A stretch of DNA of 64,000 nucleotides from Pseudescherichia vulneris NBRC 102420 (lineage in GTDB: Bacteria; Pseudomonadota; Gammaproteobacteria; Enterobacterales; Enterobacteriaceae). The stretch is taken from assembly GCF_000759795.1 (NCBI RefSeq), contig NZ_BBMZ01000007.1, positions 248,001-312,000 on the forward strand. The letters run 5' to 3'. The notes under the pieces were generated by a model, which did not search any database, was not told the origin of the DNA, and saw only the letters and a program-made list of their open reading frames with translations. The position numbers were made by a program, and so were the translations under genes. Position 1 is the stretch's first letter. Every line of letters starts with the position of its first letter. Below are positions 49,897 through 59,959 of this stretch, in pieces.

Positions 49897-50798
49897 CGGT
49901 CTCTCTGGATACGCCCGTAACCGGCGGCGGAAATGAAAGCCGCCTGCGCCTGAAGCGTGCCCTGGCCCGCACCGGGGGTTTTCTTGGCAAGATGGCTCGC
50001 AATCCGCTGACCGCCATCGGCGGCGGGATTATTTTCCTGCTGCTGGTAGTGGCCGCCTTTGCACCATGGATCGCGCCCTATAACCCGCTGGTGCAGGATC
50101 TCAACGCCGCGCTGCAATCTCCCAACGCCCAGCACTGGTTTGGCACCGACGAGTTTGGTCGGGACATCTTCAGCCGCCTGGTCTACGGGGCGCGCATTAC
50201 GCTCTACATCGTGCTGCTGGTGTCGGTCACCGTCGGGCCGCTGGGCCTGCTGCTGGGGGTAAGCGCGGGCTATTTTGGTGGCAAGGTTGATATGGTGCTG
50301 ATGCGCGTCACCGATATCTTTATCTCCTTCCCAAGCCTGGTGCTGGCTCTGGCGTTCGTGGCCGCCCTCGGCCCAGGTCTTGAGCATGTGGTGATCGCCA
50401 TTACCTTAACCGCCTGGCCGCCGATTGCCCGTCTGGCGCGGGCCGAAACCCTCTCCCTGCGCCAGGCCGACTTTATTTCGGCGGTGCGCTTGCAGGGGGC
50501 CTCGCCGGTGCGTGTGCTGTGGCGGCACATCGTGCCGCTCTGCCTGCCGTCGGTGATCATCCGCATCACTATGAACATGGCGGGGATTATCCTGACCGCC
50601 GCCGGGCTGGGCTTCCTTGGCCTCGGCGCGCAGCCGCCAGAGCCGGAGTGGGGGGCGATGATCTCCAGCGGACGCACCTACATGATGGAGTGCTGGTGGG
50701 TAGTGACTATTCCGGGGCTGGCGATCCTGATCAACAGCCTGGCGTTCAACTTCTTAGGAGATGGCCTACGTGACATCCTCGATCCTCGCAGCGAATAA
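49893..50798 (+). CDS. ABC importer permease, DppC-like
   Basis: 301-residue second permease with an N-terminal OppC_N segment (NPLTAIGGGIIFLLLVVAAF), the GTDEFGRDIFSRLVYGARI block and EAA loop RLQGASPVRVLWRHIVPLC, each cited in part. Its 3' end overlaps the ATPase gene by 29 bases. Confidence 0.9.
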   Translation: MTVSLDTPVTGGGNESRLRLKRALARTGGFLGKMARNPLTAIGGGIIFLLLVVAAFAPWIAPYNPLVQDLNAALQSPNAQHWFGTDEFGRDIFSRLVYGARITLYIVLLVSVTVGPLGLLLGVSAGYFGGKVDMVLMRVTDIFISFPSLVLALAFVAALGPGLEHVVIAITLTAWPPIARLARAETLSLRQADFISAVRLQGASPVRVLWRHIVPLCLPSVIIRITMNMAGIILTAAGLGFLGLGAQPPEPEWGAMISSGRTYMMECWWVVTIPGLAILINSLAFNFLGDGLRDILDPRSE

Positions 50799-51633
50799 CG
50801 CGCCTCTGCTCGACGTGCGCGATCTCCACGTCGACTTTATTAACGGACGCGCCGTCACCAACGCGGTGCGCGGCGTCTCCTTTCAGCTGGGCCGGGAGAA
50901 GCTGGCGATTGTCGGCGAGTCCGGCTCCGGTAAATCCACGGTCGGGCGAGCGTTGATGCGCCTGCATCCGGCCAAGGCCCGCATCACCGCCGAACGGATG
51001 CACTTCGGCGATATCGATCTGCGCACCGCCAGCGAGGCGCAGATGCGCACCGTGCGCGGGAAGCGGATCTCCATGATCATGCAGGACCCAAAATACTCTC
51101 TCAACCCGGTGGTCTGCGTTGGGGATCAGATTGCCGAGGCCTGGCTGACCCACCATCCAGGGCGCAAGGCCGAGGCGAAGGCCAAAGTGCTGGAGATGCT
51201 CGACGTGGTGCGCATCCGCCAGCCCGAGCGCGTCTATAACCTCTATCCGCATGAGATCTCCGGCGGGCAGGGGCAGCGCATCATGATCGCCATGATGCTG
51301 ATCACCGATCCCGAGCTGGTGATCGCCGACGAGCCCACTTCTGCGCTGGACGTTTCGGTGCGTTTACAGGTGTTGGGGCTGCTGGACGATCTGGTCCAGT
51401 CCCGCGGGCTGGGGCTGATCTTCATCAGCCACGATATCAACCTGGTGCGCAGCTTCTGCGACCGGGTGCTGGTGATGTACGCCGGGCGGGTAGTGGAGTC
51501 GATTGCCGCCTGCGATCTGCATAACGCCCAGCACCCCTATACTCAGGGTCTGATCAGCGCCCTGCCGGAGATCCACCATCGTCGTCCCGTGCTGCCGGTA
51601 CTGCAGCGCCAGGCCAGCTGGCTTAGCGAGTGA
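50770..51633 (+). CDS. ABC importer ATPase, DppD-like
   Basis: 287-residue ATPase with Walker A GESGSGKST, Q-loop, signature ISGGQGQRIMIAMML and Walker B LVIADEPTSALD. The C-terminus has the oligopeptide-importer tail (HPYTQGLISALPEI). Start choice: the ATG at 50761 directly abuts AGGAG, so the in-frame GTG at 50770, nine bases on, is the better start. It overlaps the DppC-like gene in another frame. The usual Fe-S cysteine cluster near the C-terminus of DppD proteins is not evident. Confidence 0.87.
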   Translation: MTSSILAANNAPLLDVRDLHVDFINGRAVTNAVRGVSFQLGREKLAIVGESGSGKSTVGRALMRLHPAKARITAERMHFGDIDLRTASEAQMRTVRGKRISMIMQDPKYSLNPVVCVGDQIAEAWLTHHPGRKAEAKAKVLEMLDVVRIRQPERVYNLYPHEISGGQGQRIMIAMMLITDPELVIADEPTSALDVSVRLQVLGLLDDLVQSRGLGLIFISHDINLVRSFCDRVLVMYAGRVVESIAACDLHNAQHPYTQGLISALPEIHHRRPVLPVLQRQASWLSE

Positions 51634-51643
51634 GGAGCCCACT

Positions 51644-52417
<774 letters not shown>

Positions 52418-52431
52418 CCGCTGGGTTTTTA

Positions 52432-52462
52432 CGCCGGGTGGCGCTGCGCTTACCCGGCCTAC
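52432..52462. repeat. REP element between the importer and yegS
   Basis: GCCGGGTGGCGCTGCGC...CCCGGCCTACG, single REP unit in the 51-base gap between converging genes. The preceding GGGTTTTTACG may serve as a weak terminator. Confidence 0.82.
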
Positions 52463-52468
52463 GAACAG

Positions 52469-53368
52469 CTAGCGCAACAACGGACAATCCGGCGGCAGGC
52501 GGCACTGCAACGCGCCGGGCAGGATCTCCATCCGGAAATGCTGGCCGCTCAGCGGCTCGCCGTCGAGGTTAAAGGTGATCTCATGGGGAGAGGTCACTTC
52601 AAACCAGGCCGATTCACCATCCACAATGTTCGGGCTGTCTTCCGGGCGGGTGAGGGTGGTAAAGAGCGCGGGCAGAAGCTCGTCTCCGGTAAAAATGCGT
52701 ATCTGCAGCAGGCCGTCGTTGATCAGCGCGCTCGGGCAGAGCTGCTGTCCGCCGCCTGCCTGGCGACCGTTGCCAATGCCGATCACCAGCGCATCGCCCT
52801 GCCAGGAGAAGTTTTCGCCACGGATCTCAACGCTGTCGGCTTTCAGGGTATCCATGCGCATCAGGCCGTGAATGACATAGGATACGCCACCCAGCGCGGC
52901 CTTCATCCGTTCCGGCGTTTCGGTCGTGATGCGCGTCCCGAACCCGCCGGTGGCCATATTGATAAAGCAGGTTTGATCGTTAACCCGGGCGATATCCACT
53001 GGCACGGCCCTGCCGACGATCGCTAACTGCAGCGCCTTATCCAGCGTTTCCGGCACGCCTGTGCTGGTGGCAAAATCGTTAGCGGTGCCGAGAGGTAAAA
53101 TGCCCAGTGCCGGGACGTTTTCCGCCTTCGCGTTGACCAGTGCCGTAGCCACTTCGTTGATCGTGCCGTCGCCGCCGCCGGCGATCACCGTGGCCACGCC
53201 AAGCTCAACGGCTTCCGCCACATAGCGGGCCGCGTCACCCTTTTCCCACGTGACCCTAACGTGCAGCTCAATACCTTCGTTACGCAGCAGGGTAACCGCC
53301 TCGCGCAGGGTGTCGTCGCCTGCACTTTTGCCATTCAGAATAAGTAAACTCGACGGATCGCTAGTCAT
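52469..53368 (-). CDS. yegS: Lipid kinase YegS
   Basis: 299 residues, the length of E. coli YegS, a diacylglycerol-kinase-like enzyme that phosphorylates phosphatidylglycerol in vitro. Nucleotide-binding motif [14 protein letters not shown] near residue 65 and the PLGTANDFA segment near 93 are present. Confidence 0.95.
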   Translation of the reverse strand: MTSDPSSLLILNGKSAGDDTLREAVTLLRNEGIELHVRVTWEKGDAARYVAEAVELGVATVIAGGGDGTINEVATALVNAKAENVPALGILPLGTANDFATSTGVPETLDKALQLAIVGRAVPVDIARVNDQTCFINMATGGFGTRITTETPERMKAALGGVSYVIHGLMRMDTLKADSVEIRGENFSWQGDALVIGIGNGRQAGGGQQLCPSALINDGLLQIRIFTGDELLPALFTTLTRPEDSPNIVDGESAWFEVTSPHEITFNLDGEPLSGQHFRMEILPGALQCRLPPDCPLLR

Positions 53369-53461
53369 CCTATAACCCTGAAAAAGAGAGAATGAAGAGA
53401 GTGTATCTTAGCTGGAACGGGAACGTGTAAGAAGTGGCTGAAAGGCACAAAAAAATTAGCC

Positions 53462-53707
53462 TTACTTAACACGATCGCACCGGGGATGCTTGATGTACTT
53501 CCAACCCAGGAACCACCCAACGATTGCGCCAATGATAAACATCACAGGCGTGCCGATAAAAAAGATGGATGCATTAGCCGACATCTGATCGTCGCCGTAG
53601 ATGGGGCCAACAAAGTAGTCACATATTGCTGGCAATAACAGGTACATCAAAAGAGCACCGCAGAAGGCACCGACGATCGCACAAATGAAAATTTTTAGCT
53701 TTCTCAT
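53462..53707 (-). CDS. Small membrane protein, paralogue 2 (Tae4 cassette)
   Basis: 81 residues with two hydrophobic helices (about 5-29 and 47-69) joined by the loop YFVGPIYGDDQMS. By eye it is about 60 % identical to the neighbour at 53781-54008 and the 13-residue loop is identical. ATG 53707 is 3 bases from AGGA; the adjacent ATG at 53710 abuts it. AT-rich. A duplicated immunity or accessory gene of the Tae4 effector is inferred. The N-terminal hydrophobic part could also read as a signal sequence, but a second helix argues for a membrane hairpin. Confidence 0.68.
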   Translation of the reverse strand: MRKLKIFICAIVGAFCGALLMYLLLPAICDYFVGPIYGDDQMSANASIFFIGTPVMFIIGAIVGWFLGWKYIKHPRCDRVK

Positions 53708-53780
53708 CATTCCTACTACACACTCTTCTAAGTTGTTACACGAGCTATCTAGAGTCCGAGTTTAATTGCAAAAAAATATA

Positions 53781-54008
53781 CTAATGTTTTTTAATGATTT
53801 TTCTTCCTAGTAACCAGCCTGCTATAGCCCCTAGTAGAGCGAGTAGAGGAGTACCAACAAGGAAAATAGTAAAGTTCTGCGACATTTGATCGTCTCCATA
53901 AATAGGACCCACGAAGTACGCGCAAACCGCAGGCAGAATGAGGTACATAATCACAGCACCGCATATTGCTCCTGTTAGGGTACATAAGAACAACTTAAAG
54001 AACTTCAT
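53781..54008 (-). CDS. Small membrane protein, paralogue 1, overlapping tae4
   Basis: 75 residues, two helices flanking the loop YFVGPIYGDDQMSQN, ending in a basic tail RKIIKKH. It starts within the tae4 stop (ATGA) with GGAG 7 bases ahead, inside tae4. The basic C-terminal tail and positive-inside rule suggest both ends in the cytoplasm and the acidic loop in the periplasm, where Tae4 acts. A candidate immunity protein, but unlike the soluble periplasmic Tai4 known for this effector class. Confidence 0.72.
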   Translation of the reverse strand: MKFFKLFLCTLTGAICGAVIMYLILPAVCAYFVGPIYGDDQMSQNFTIFLVGTPLLALLGAIAGWLLGRKIIKKH

Positions 54009-54520
54009 ATCATTCTCCAAAACCATACTTCTTTGGCATGTGAGTAGCTACTCCAAATACCATCAATATTCATACCCCAGTGAATACGTAGATAACTATT
54101 GCGAGCGGTAAGTCTGCTCCCGTTCCAAAGATCAATATGATCCCCACTACGGTTACGAAAGCTTTCATCTCCACGCCGCCAGTAATCCTTAAAAAAGATG
54201 ATACCAGTTCGGTTTTTTAGCACATCTTCAAAATTATCTGCGTGTACTTTTATAACAGGAAAGGTGCCAGGTATTGGTGTACGTTTGAGCGCATCGGCCA
54301 GTTCTTCTGCACGTAAAATATGCCCCGCACTTTTAGGATGCAACCAGCAAAAGTGAACATGAAGCTTTGTTACATCGTAACCACAGTGGGCAAGGGCGGT
54401 TCCAAGCCTAATGGCGCATTGATCATCAAACGCTGTATGTCCATCACGCCGCCGACAGGGATTTTCATCCCCATTAACTTCAGGATGCGCATTCCAAAGC
54501 GCTGAGAAAGTTATACTCAT
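54005..54520 (-). CDS. tae4: Tae4-family T6SS amidase effector
   Basis: 171 residues, the size of known Tae4 proteins (PF14113), which cut the gamma-D-glutamyl-mesoDAP bond of peptidoglycan in the periplasm of a rival cell. The catalytic Cys is Cys35 in FDDQCAIRLG, the His is His128 in SGDHIDLWNG; the family block RAEELADALK lies at 70-79 and GIIFFKDYW at 106-114. No signal peptide, as expected for T6SS cargo. ATG 54520 follows an AGGAGAG site. It lies just after the terminator of cyaR on the same strand and its stop overlaps the next small gene. No T6SS machinery is in the window. Confidence 0.87.
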   Translation of the reverse strand: MSITFSALWNAHPEVNGDENPCRRRDGHTAFDDQCAIRLGTALAHCGYDVTKLHVHFCWLHPKSAGHILRAEELADALKRTPIPGTFPVIKVHADNFEDVLKNRTGIIFFKDYWRRGDESFRNRSGDHIDLWNGSRLTARNSYLRIHWGMNIDGIWSSYSHAKEVWFWRMI

Positions 54521-54689
54521 CGGTACTCTCCTGTTACTAAAACAGCTAATAGATACAATCACTTGTCGTTATCTACTATAAGTAAAAGCGATACAGGAGT
54601 TTGAACAAAAAACCACAAAACCGTTAAGGTTATCTTATTAGTCAGACGCGGATAAGCTGAGTAAGTAGGAGGGATTTGAGGTATCACAT

Positions 54690-54776
54690 AAAAAAATAGG
54701 CCTGCGTAAGGGAGATTACACAGGCCAAGGAGGTGGTTCCTGGTAGAGCTAGCATTTATGGGTTATGTTTTTCAGC
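54690..54776 (-). ncRNA. cyaR: CyaR small RNA
   Basis: Hfq-dependent 87-base sRNA, nearly identical to E. coli CyaR. The 5' end reads GCTGAAAAACATAACCCATA, the seed is CCACCTCCTT within ACCAGGAACC..., and a terminator stem (54699-54709 with 54716-54726, one mismatch) ends in seven T. CyaR represses ompX, luxS, nadE and yqaE in E. coli. It follows trhP, as in E. coli. Confidence 0.95.
54691..54717. other. P2-type phage attachment core within the cyaR terminator
   Basis: The 27 bases run from AAAAAATAGG to GGGAGATT. They match 24 of 27 positions of the phage P2 attachment core as I recall it, which in E. coli lies in the 3' end of cyaR. Only one copy is seen, so no P2-like prophage is present here. 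The Tae4 cassette begins about 170 bases beyond it. Confidence 0.6.
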
Positions 54777-54782
54777 GCAGGG

Positions 54783-54825
54783 ATAATACCCTTATCAAGC
54801 GAAACGGTATGTGATCCGATTCTAA
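54783..54825 (-). promoter_or_regulatory. CRP-dependent promoter of cyaR
   Basis: On the minus strand TTAGA-ATCGGA-TCACA (54810-54825, centre 54817.5) lies 41.5 bases before the start at 54776, and TATTAT (54783-54788) is the -10 hexamer at -7 to -12. That is class II CRP geometry and agrees with the known cAMP-CRP control of CyaR. Confidence 0.82.
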
Positions 54826-54870
54826 GATTCATATCACCTGAAAAAATAACCCAGCTAAACTACTCGGACG

Positions 54871-56232
54871 CTAGGCAGCGTGCGGATTGCGCGTCGTCTG
54901 GCCGTTAAAATTGCGCATTAGCAGACCGTACTCCAGCTGCATATCCGAAGGCACCGGCAGCCAGACGGTATAGCCGTCGCCCGGCGCAACCGGCATCGCT
55001 TCGCCTTTGCCGTTCTCCATATGCTCCAGAGTGAAGTTAACGTTGCCGTGCGGGGTCATCAGCTCCATGCTGTCGCCCACGGAGAACTTGTTCTTCACCT
55101 TCACCGCCGCCAGCGCGCCGTTGCGCTCGCCGGTGAATTCGCCAACAAACTGCTGACGATCGGAGATCGAGTAGCCCTGCTCGTAGTTTTGGTAATCGTC
55201 ATGGGTATGGCGGCGCAGGAAGCCTTCGGTATAGCCCCGGTGTGCCAGCCCCTCCAGGGTCTCCATCAGGCTGGTGTCAAACGGTTTACCAGCGGCGGCG
55301 TCGTCAATGGCCTTACGGTAAACCTGCGCGGTACGGGCGCAGTAGTAGAACGACTTGGTGCGACCCTCGATCTTCAGCGAGTGCACGCCCATCTGCGTCA
55401 GACGCTCAACATGGGCGATGGCGCGCAGATCCTTCGAGTTCATGATGTAGGTGCCGTGCTCATCTTCGAACGCGGTCATGTACTCGCCGGGACGCTGGGC
55501 CTCTTCGATCATAAACACCTTGTCGGTGGGCGCGCCAATACCCAGCGTCGGCTCGACGTTTTTCACCGGGATCGGCTCGTGGACGTGGACAATATTACCC
55601 ACGGCGTCCTCTTTCCCTTCCTGGACGTTGTACTCCCAGCGGCAGGCGTTGGTGCAGGTGCCCTGGTTCGGATCGCGCTTGTTGATATAGCCCGAGAGCA
55701 GGCAGCGGCCCGAGTAGGCCATGCACAGCGCGCCGTGTACGAAGATCTCAAGCTCCATCTCCGGCACCTGCTGGCGGATCTCGGCAATCTCATCCAGCGA
55801 CAGCTCGCGGGAGAGGATCACTCGGGTCAGGCCCATCTGCTGCCAAAACTTCACCGTCGCCCAGTTGACGGCGTTCGCCTGTACCGAGAGGTGAATATCC
55901 ATCTCCGGGAAGTGCTCGCGCACCAGCATGATTAAACCGGGATCGGACATGATCAGCGCATCCGGCCCCATCGCCACCACCGGCGCTAAATCGCGGATAA
56001 AGGTCTTTAGCTTGGCGTTGTGCGGTGCAATATTGACCACCACGTAGAACTTTTTACCCAGCGCATGGGCTTCGTTGATCCCCAGTTGGAGGTTCTCGTG
56101 GTTGAATTCGTTATTGCGTACGCGTAGGGAGTAGCGGGGCTGACCCGCGTAGACGGCATCCGCGCCATAGGCGAAGGCGTAACGCATATTTTTCAGCGTT
56201 CCCGCCGGGGAGAGGAGTTCCGGTTTAAACAT
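54871..56232 (-). CDS. trhP: tRNA 5-hydroxyuridine modification protein P (U32 peptidase family)
   Basis: 453 residues, as E. coli TrhP/YegQ, which makes 5-hydroxyuridine at tRNA position 34 with prephenate as a factor. U32 signature EIFVHGALCMAYSGRCLLSG, cited in part, and the Fe-S cysteines in SGRC, GTCTNAC region. C-terminal U32_C domain ends GLLMRNFNGQTTRN. Confidence 0.96.
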   Translation of the reverse strand: MFKPELLSPAGTLKNMRYAFAYGADAVYAGQPRYSLRVRNNEFNHENLQLGINEAHALGKKFYVVVNIAPHNAKLKTFIRDLAPVVAMGPDALIMSDPGLIMLVREHFPEMDIHLSVQANAVNWATVKFWQQMGLTRVILSRELSLDEIAEIRQQVPEMELEIFVHGALCMAYSGRCLLSGYINKRDPNQGTCTNACRWEYNVQEGKEDAVGNIVHVHEPIPVKNVEPTLGIGAPTDKVFMIEEAQRPGEYMTAFEDEHGTYIMNSKDLRAIAHVERLTQMGVHSLKIEGRTKSFYYCARTAQVYRKAIDDAAAGKPFDTSLMETLEGLAHRGYTEGFLRRHTHDDYQNYEQGYSISDRQQFVGEFTGERNGALAAVKVKNKFSVGDSMELMTPHGNVNFTLEHMENGKGEAMPVAPGDGYTVWLPVPSDMQLEYGLLMRNFNGQTTRNPHAA

Positions 56233-56355
56233 GATGTTCTCGTTCTGATGACAGGTCAGATCCGCCGCAGCAAAGTGGGCGGGCAGGGGGTAATCCCCTG
56301 TTTTAAGGGCGGGAATTATAGCGCTGCGGGGGTGGCAGGTAAAGCGTCGTCATCC

Positions 56356-56386
56356 GTAGGCCCGGCCAGCGGCGCGCCGCCGGGCG
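56356..56386. repeat. REP element between trhP and baeR
   Basis: GTAGGCCCGGCCAGCGG...GCCGGGCG, single REP unit directly after baeR (minus strand) in the 160-base gap to trhP. Confidence 0.8.
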
Positions 56387-56392
56387 TAAATA

Positions 56393-57115
56393 TCAGGCTA
56401 TCCGACCCGCATCCGCTTCCCAGCGGTAGCCGACGCCGTACACCGCCCGGATAAACGACTGCTCCTCATCCAGCGCCTCCAGCTTGCGACGCAGGTTCTT
56501 GATGTGGCTGTCGATGGTGCGGTCGGTGACCACCCGATAATCATCATAGAGATGATTCAGCAGCTGCTCGCGGGAGAAGACCTTTCCCGGCTCGCTGGAA
56601 AGCGTCTTCAGCAGGCGAAACTCGGCGGGGGTGAGATCCAGCGCCTTGCTGTGCCAGCTGGCCTGGAAGCGGCCTTCGTCGATCACCAGCGGACTGACCG
56701 CGTCCAGCTCTTTCAGATCGCGCTGGGGCTTGCAGCGGCGCAGAATGGTTTTTACCCGCGCCACCACTTCCCGAGGGCTATAGGGTTTACAGATGTAGTC
56801 ATCGGCACCGATCTCCAACCCCAGCAGGCGGTCGATCTCTTCGATTCGGGCGGTGACCATCACAATCGGCAGATCGGAGAAGCGGCGGATCTCCCGGCAC
56901 AGGGTCAGGCCGTCGGTGCCGGGAAGCATCAGATCCAGCAGCATCAGATCCGGCGGCGTCTGGCGCACGTAGGGCAGCACCTTATCGCCGTGGTTGATCA
57001 GCGTCGGGGCATAGCCCGCCGCCCGCAGATAGTCCACCAGCAGCTGTCCCAGCTTCGGCTCATCTTCCACGATTAAAATGCGCGGGGTATTTTCGTCAAT
57101 GGGTAACTCAGTCAT
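56393..57115 (-). CDS. baeR: Envelope-stress response regulator BaeR
   Basis: OmpR-family regulator of 240 residues, as in E. coli. Phospho-acceptor Asp61 ([12 protein letters not shown]), C-terminal winged helix from about residue 135. With BaeS it activates mdtABCD, acrD and spy on envelope stress. Overlaps baeS by ATGA. Confidence 0.97.
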   Translation of the reverse strand: MTELPIDENTPRILIVEDEPKLGQLLVDYLRAAGYAPTLINHGDKVLPYVRQTPPDLMLLDLMLPGTDGLTLCREIRRFSDLPIVMVTARIEEIDRLLGLEIGADDYICKPYSPREVVARVKTILRRCKPQRDLKELDAVSPLVIDEGRFQASWHSKALDLTPAEFRLLKTLSSEPGKVFSREQLLNHLYDDYRVVTDRTIDSHIKNLRRKLEALDEEQSFIRAVYGVGYRWEADAGRIA

Positions 57116-58515
57116 ACATCTCTCGGTAAATCGCGTTCCAGCGGTAGTTCAACTGTAATGCTTACCCCGCCAAAAGGCGAATGGGCAGCGGCAATGGTCC
57201 CGCCGTGGGCTTCAACAATGTTCACACAGATAGGCAGCCCCAGCCCGGAGCCGCCGCTGGCGCGGTTGCGCGATCCTTCGGTGCGGTAGAAGCGCTCAAA
57301 CAGACGGCTGAGCTGCTCGTCGCTGACGCCGGGGCCGCTGTCGGCAAAGGTCATCGCCAGGGTAGCGGGCTTCACGGTAGCGCTGATCAACAGCTGCCCC
57401 CCGGCATCGGTATAGCGCAGGCTGTTCTCCAGCAGATTATTAAACAGCTGCATCAGGCGGTCGCGATCGCCGAACACGATAGCGCTCTCCGGCAGCGAGA
57501 CGCTAAGGGTTAAACCCCGGCTGGCGAAGCGCTCTCGAAACGCCCCGGCGGCGATCTCCAGCAGGGTGATCACGTCCATCGGGGCTTTCTGATAGGCCAG
57601 CGCGCCCTCGTCGGACATTGAGAGCTGATGCAGATCGTCAACCAGCTTGGTCAGCGTGCCCACCTCGGCCTGCAAGGAAGCTACCGACTCAGGGGTAAAC
57701 TGGCGCACGCCGTCCTGAATCGCCTCCAGCTCCCCGCGCAGCACCGCCAGTGGGGTACGCAGCTCGTGGGAGATGTCGGCCATAAAGTCGCGGCGCATCT
57801 GCTGGTTCTTCTCCAGGGTGCTGGCAAGCTGATTAAAGTCCTGGGCCAGCTTGCCTAGCTCATCCGGGCTGGACGTCGCCACGCGGGTGGTAAAGTCACC
57901 GGCCGCCAGTCGGTGCGTCCCCTCCACCAGCCGCTTCACCGGGGCCAGCAGACCGCGCGCCAGCGGGAAGGTCGCCAGCGCCGCCAGCAGTGTAGCAAGG
58001 CCGACGATCAGCCAGCTGGTGCGACGCTGCTGACGGTCAAAGTTGATGTCGGTGTTGCGGGTCAGGCGCTCCACCGGGGAGGCGATCACCGCGCCCACTT
58101 CCGCCCCGTTGACTATTATCGCCCGCCGGGTTCCCTCTTTTGGGATCGGCGATCGCGGGCCTACCAGCACGTCACCACTCTGATCGGTCACCCAAAACTG
58201 GGTGCGCCAGCCGTGGGGCGGCATGCCGGGGCCGGGCCGATCGTCGTCGCCATCATGCTCGAAGGAGCGGAGGATCTGGAAGACAAAGCGGTCGTTATTG
58301 CGCAGAAAGCGCCAGTTGCCGTGCAGCGCATACTGCTCCCCCAGCGCGTCGCCAAGCATCTGCAACCGCTGCTCGTTACCGTGCTTGATGTAGTCAATAA
58401 AGCCGCGCTCAAAGCTGATCCGCACCGCCCAGTGCATGGTGATCAGCAGCGCAATGCAGGTGGCGAGGATCGCCAGAAAGAGCTTGCCGGTGATCCCCGG
58501 CCGCCAGAATTTCAT
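57112..58515 (-). CDS. baeS: Envelope-stress sensor kinase BaeS
   Basis: 467 residues, as in E. coli. Two membrane helices (about 11-31 and 168-190) around a periplasmic sensor, HAMP, then the H-box with His250 ([16 protein letters not shown]) and the ATPase domain ([20 protein letters not shown]). Overlaps mdtD by four bases, so it belongs to the mdtABCD-baeSR operon. Confidence 0.97.
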   Translation of the reverse strand: MKFWRPGITGKLFLAILATCIALLITMHWAVRISFERGFIDYIKHGNEQRLQMLGDALGEQYALHGNWRFLRNNDRFVFQILRSFEHDGDDDRPGPGMPPHGWRTQFWVTDQSGDVLVGPRSPIPKEGTRRAIIVNGAEVGAVIASPVERLTRNTDINFDRQQRRTSWLIVGLATLLAALATFPLARGLLAPVKRLVEGTHRLAAGDFTTRVATSSPDELGKLAQDFNQLASTLEKNQQMRRDFMADISHELRTPLAVLRGELEAIQDGVRQFTPESVASLQAEVGTLTKLVDDLHQLSMSDEGALAYQKAPMDVITLLEIAAGAFRERFASRGLTLSVSLPESAIVFGDRDRLMQLFNNLLENSLRYTDAGGQLLISATVKPATLAMTFADSGPGVSDEQLSRLFERFYRTEGSRNRASGGSGLGLPICVNIVEAHGGTIAAAHSPFGGVSITVELPLERDLPRDV

Positions 58516-59927
58516 CGTTCACTCCTTTTGCGCCGGGCAATCACGGTGTTGGTACTGGCGTCGTTCGGCACGCGGGCAAAGACCAGCGCGGGCAGGGCGA
58601 TGATTACCGCCATGCACAGATAGGTGGAAAAGAAAACGTGGTGCACCAGCGTGCTGTCGGTTGCCAGATGCTGCTGACCAAACAGGCCGAGCAGCAGCCC
58701 GGCGACGGTAACGCCGATACTCATCGACAGCTGCATAATCATCGACAGCAGGCTGTTGCCGCTGCTGGCCTGCGCATCCGGCAAATCCTTCAGCGTCAGG
58801 GTGTTCATGGTTGAGAAGCGCATCGAGTTGATCATCCCCTGCACGAACAGCACCACCGGCAGCAGAGTGTAGAGGCCCGCCAGCGCCGTTGCCATAAACA
58901 GCAGGCTCACCAGCGCCAGCCCCAGCGTGCTGGCTACCAATACCTGGCGGTAGCCGAAGCGGTTAACGATCTGCACCACGATCCGCTTCATGCCCATGCT
59001 GCCCAGCACCATCGGGATCATCATCAGCCCGGCGTGGAACGGCGAGAAGCCGAGGCCGATCTGTAAAAATACCGGGGTGATAAAGGGCAGCATCCCGCTG
59101 CCGATGCGTCCGGCAAAGCTGCCGGCCAGGCCGAGGGAGAAGGAGCGGGTACTAAACAGGCCGAGGGGGAAAAGCGCCGCTTCGTTGCGTCGGGCGTGCC
59201 ACAGGTAGACGCCCAACGCGAGCCCGCCCGCAACCACCAGCGCCACGAGGGTCAACGTTGAGATGCCTAACCCCTTCTGGCCGTCGAGGGCAAGGGTCAG
59301 CGCCGCCATGCCGAAGGCCAGCAGCAGGAAGCCGGGCATATCGAAGCGGCGGGTTTGCAGGGTGTAGTTGGGCATCAGCCAGAGGGTAGCAATCGCGCCG
59401 ATGATGCCCACCGGCAGGTTAATCAGGAAGATCCAGTGCCAGGAGGCGTACTCCACCAGGATCCCCCCCAGCGCCGGGCCGAGCAGGGGGCCAATCTGCC
59501 CCGGCAGGGTGACGAAGGTCATCGCCGCCATATACTGCGACCGGGGAACGATCTTCATCACCGTCAGCCTGCCCACCGGCACCATCATTGCGCCGCCGAC
59601 GCCCTGCAACACGCGAGCCATCACCAGCCCATCGAGGGTACTGGCCTGGGCGCAGAACAGCGATCCCAGCGTAAACAGCACAATCGCCGTGAAGAAGACG
59701 TTGCGCACGCCAACCTTATCCGCCAGCCAGCCGCTGGCGGGGAGCATCACCGCCACCGTCAGCACGTAGGCCACGACGACCATATGCATATGCAGCGGGC
59801 TTTCGCCGAGGCTCTGCGCCATCGAGGGCAGGGCGGTGTTAACGATGGTGGTATCCAGCGCCTGCATGAAAAAGCCGAAGGCCACTATCCATAGCTGCCA
59901 GCGGACCTGGTTCGGAAGATCGGTCAT
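58512..59927 (-). CDS. mdtD: Putative MFS drug transporter MdtD
   Basis: 471-residue DHA2-type major facilitator protein with about 14 helices; early motif [20 protein letters not shown] and [12 protein letters not shown] loop. Not needed for MdtABC-mediated resistance in E. coli; some reports connect it to citrate or iron-citrate export. Confidence 0.95.
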   Translation of the reverse strand: MTDLPNQVRWQLWIVAFGFFMQALDTTIVNTALPSMAQSLGESPLHMHMVVVAYVLTVAVMLPASGWLADKVGVRNVFFTAIVLFTLGSLFCAQASTLDGLVMARVLQGVGGAMMVPVGRLTVMKIVPRSQYMAAMTFVTLPGQIGPLLGPALGGILVEYASWHWIFLINLPVGIIGAIATLWLMPNYTLQTRRFDMPGFLLLAFGMAALTLALDGQKGLGISTLTLVALVVAGGLALGVYLWHARRNEAALFPLGLFSTRSFSLGLAGSFAGRIGSGMLPFITPVFLQIGLGFSPFHAGLMMIPMVLGSMGMKRIVVQIVNRFGYRQVLVASTLGLALVSLLFMATALAGLYTLLPVVLFVQGMINSMRFSTMNTLTLKDLPDAQASSGNSLLSMIMQLSMSIGVTVAGLLLGLFGQQHLATDSTLVHHVFFSTYLCMAVIIALPALVFARVPNDASTNTVIARRKRSER

Positions 59928-59959
59928 TTCACCTGCCTCTTTACCCTTTACTCACTCAA

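Noticed and set aside
53791-53985. 64-codon minus-strand frame overlapping the first small membrane gene
   Set aside because: Same strand but different frame from the coupled membrane protein; lacks the conserved helices and ribosome-binding site.
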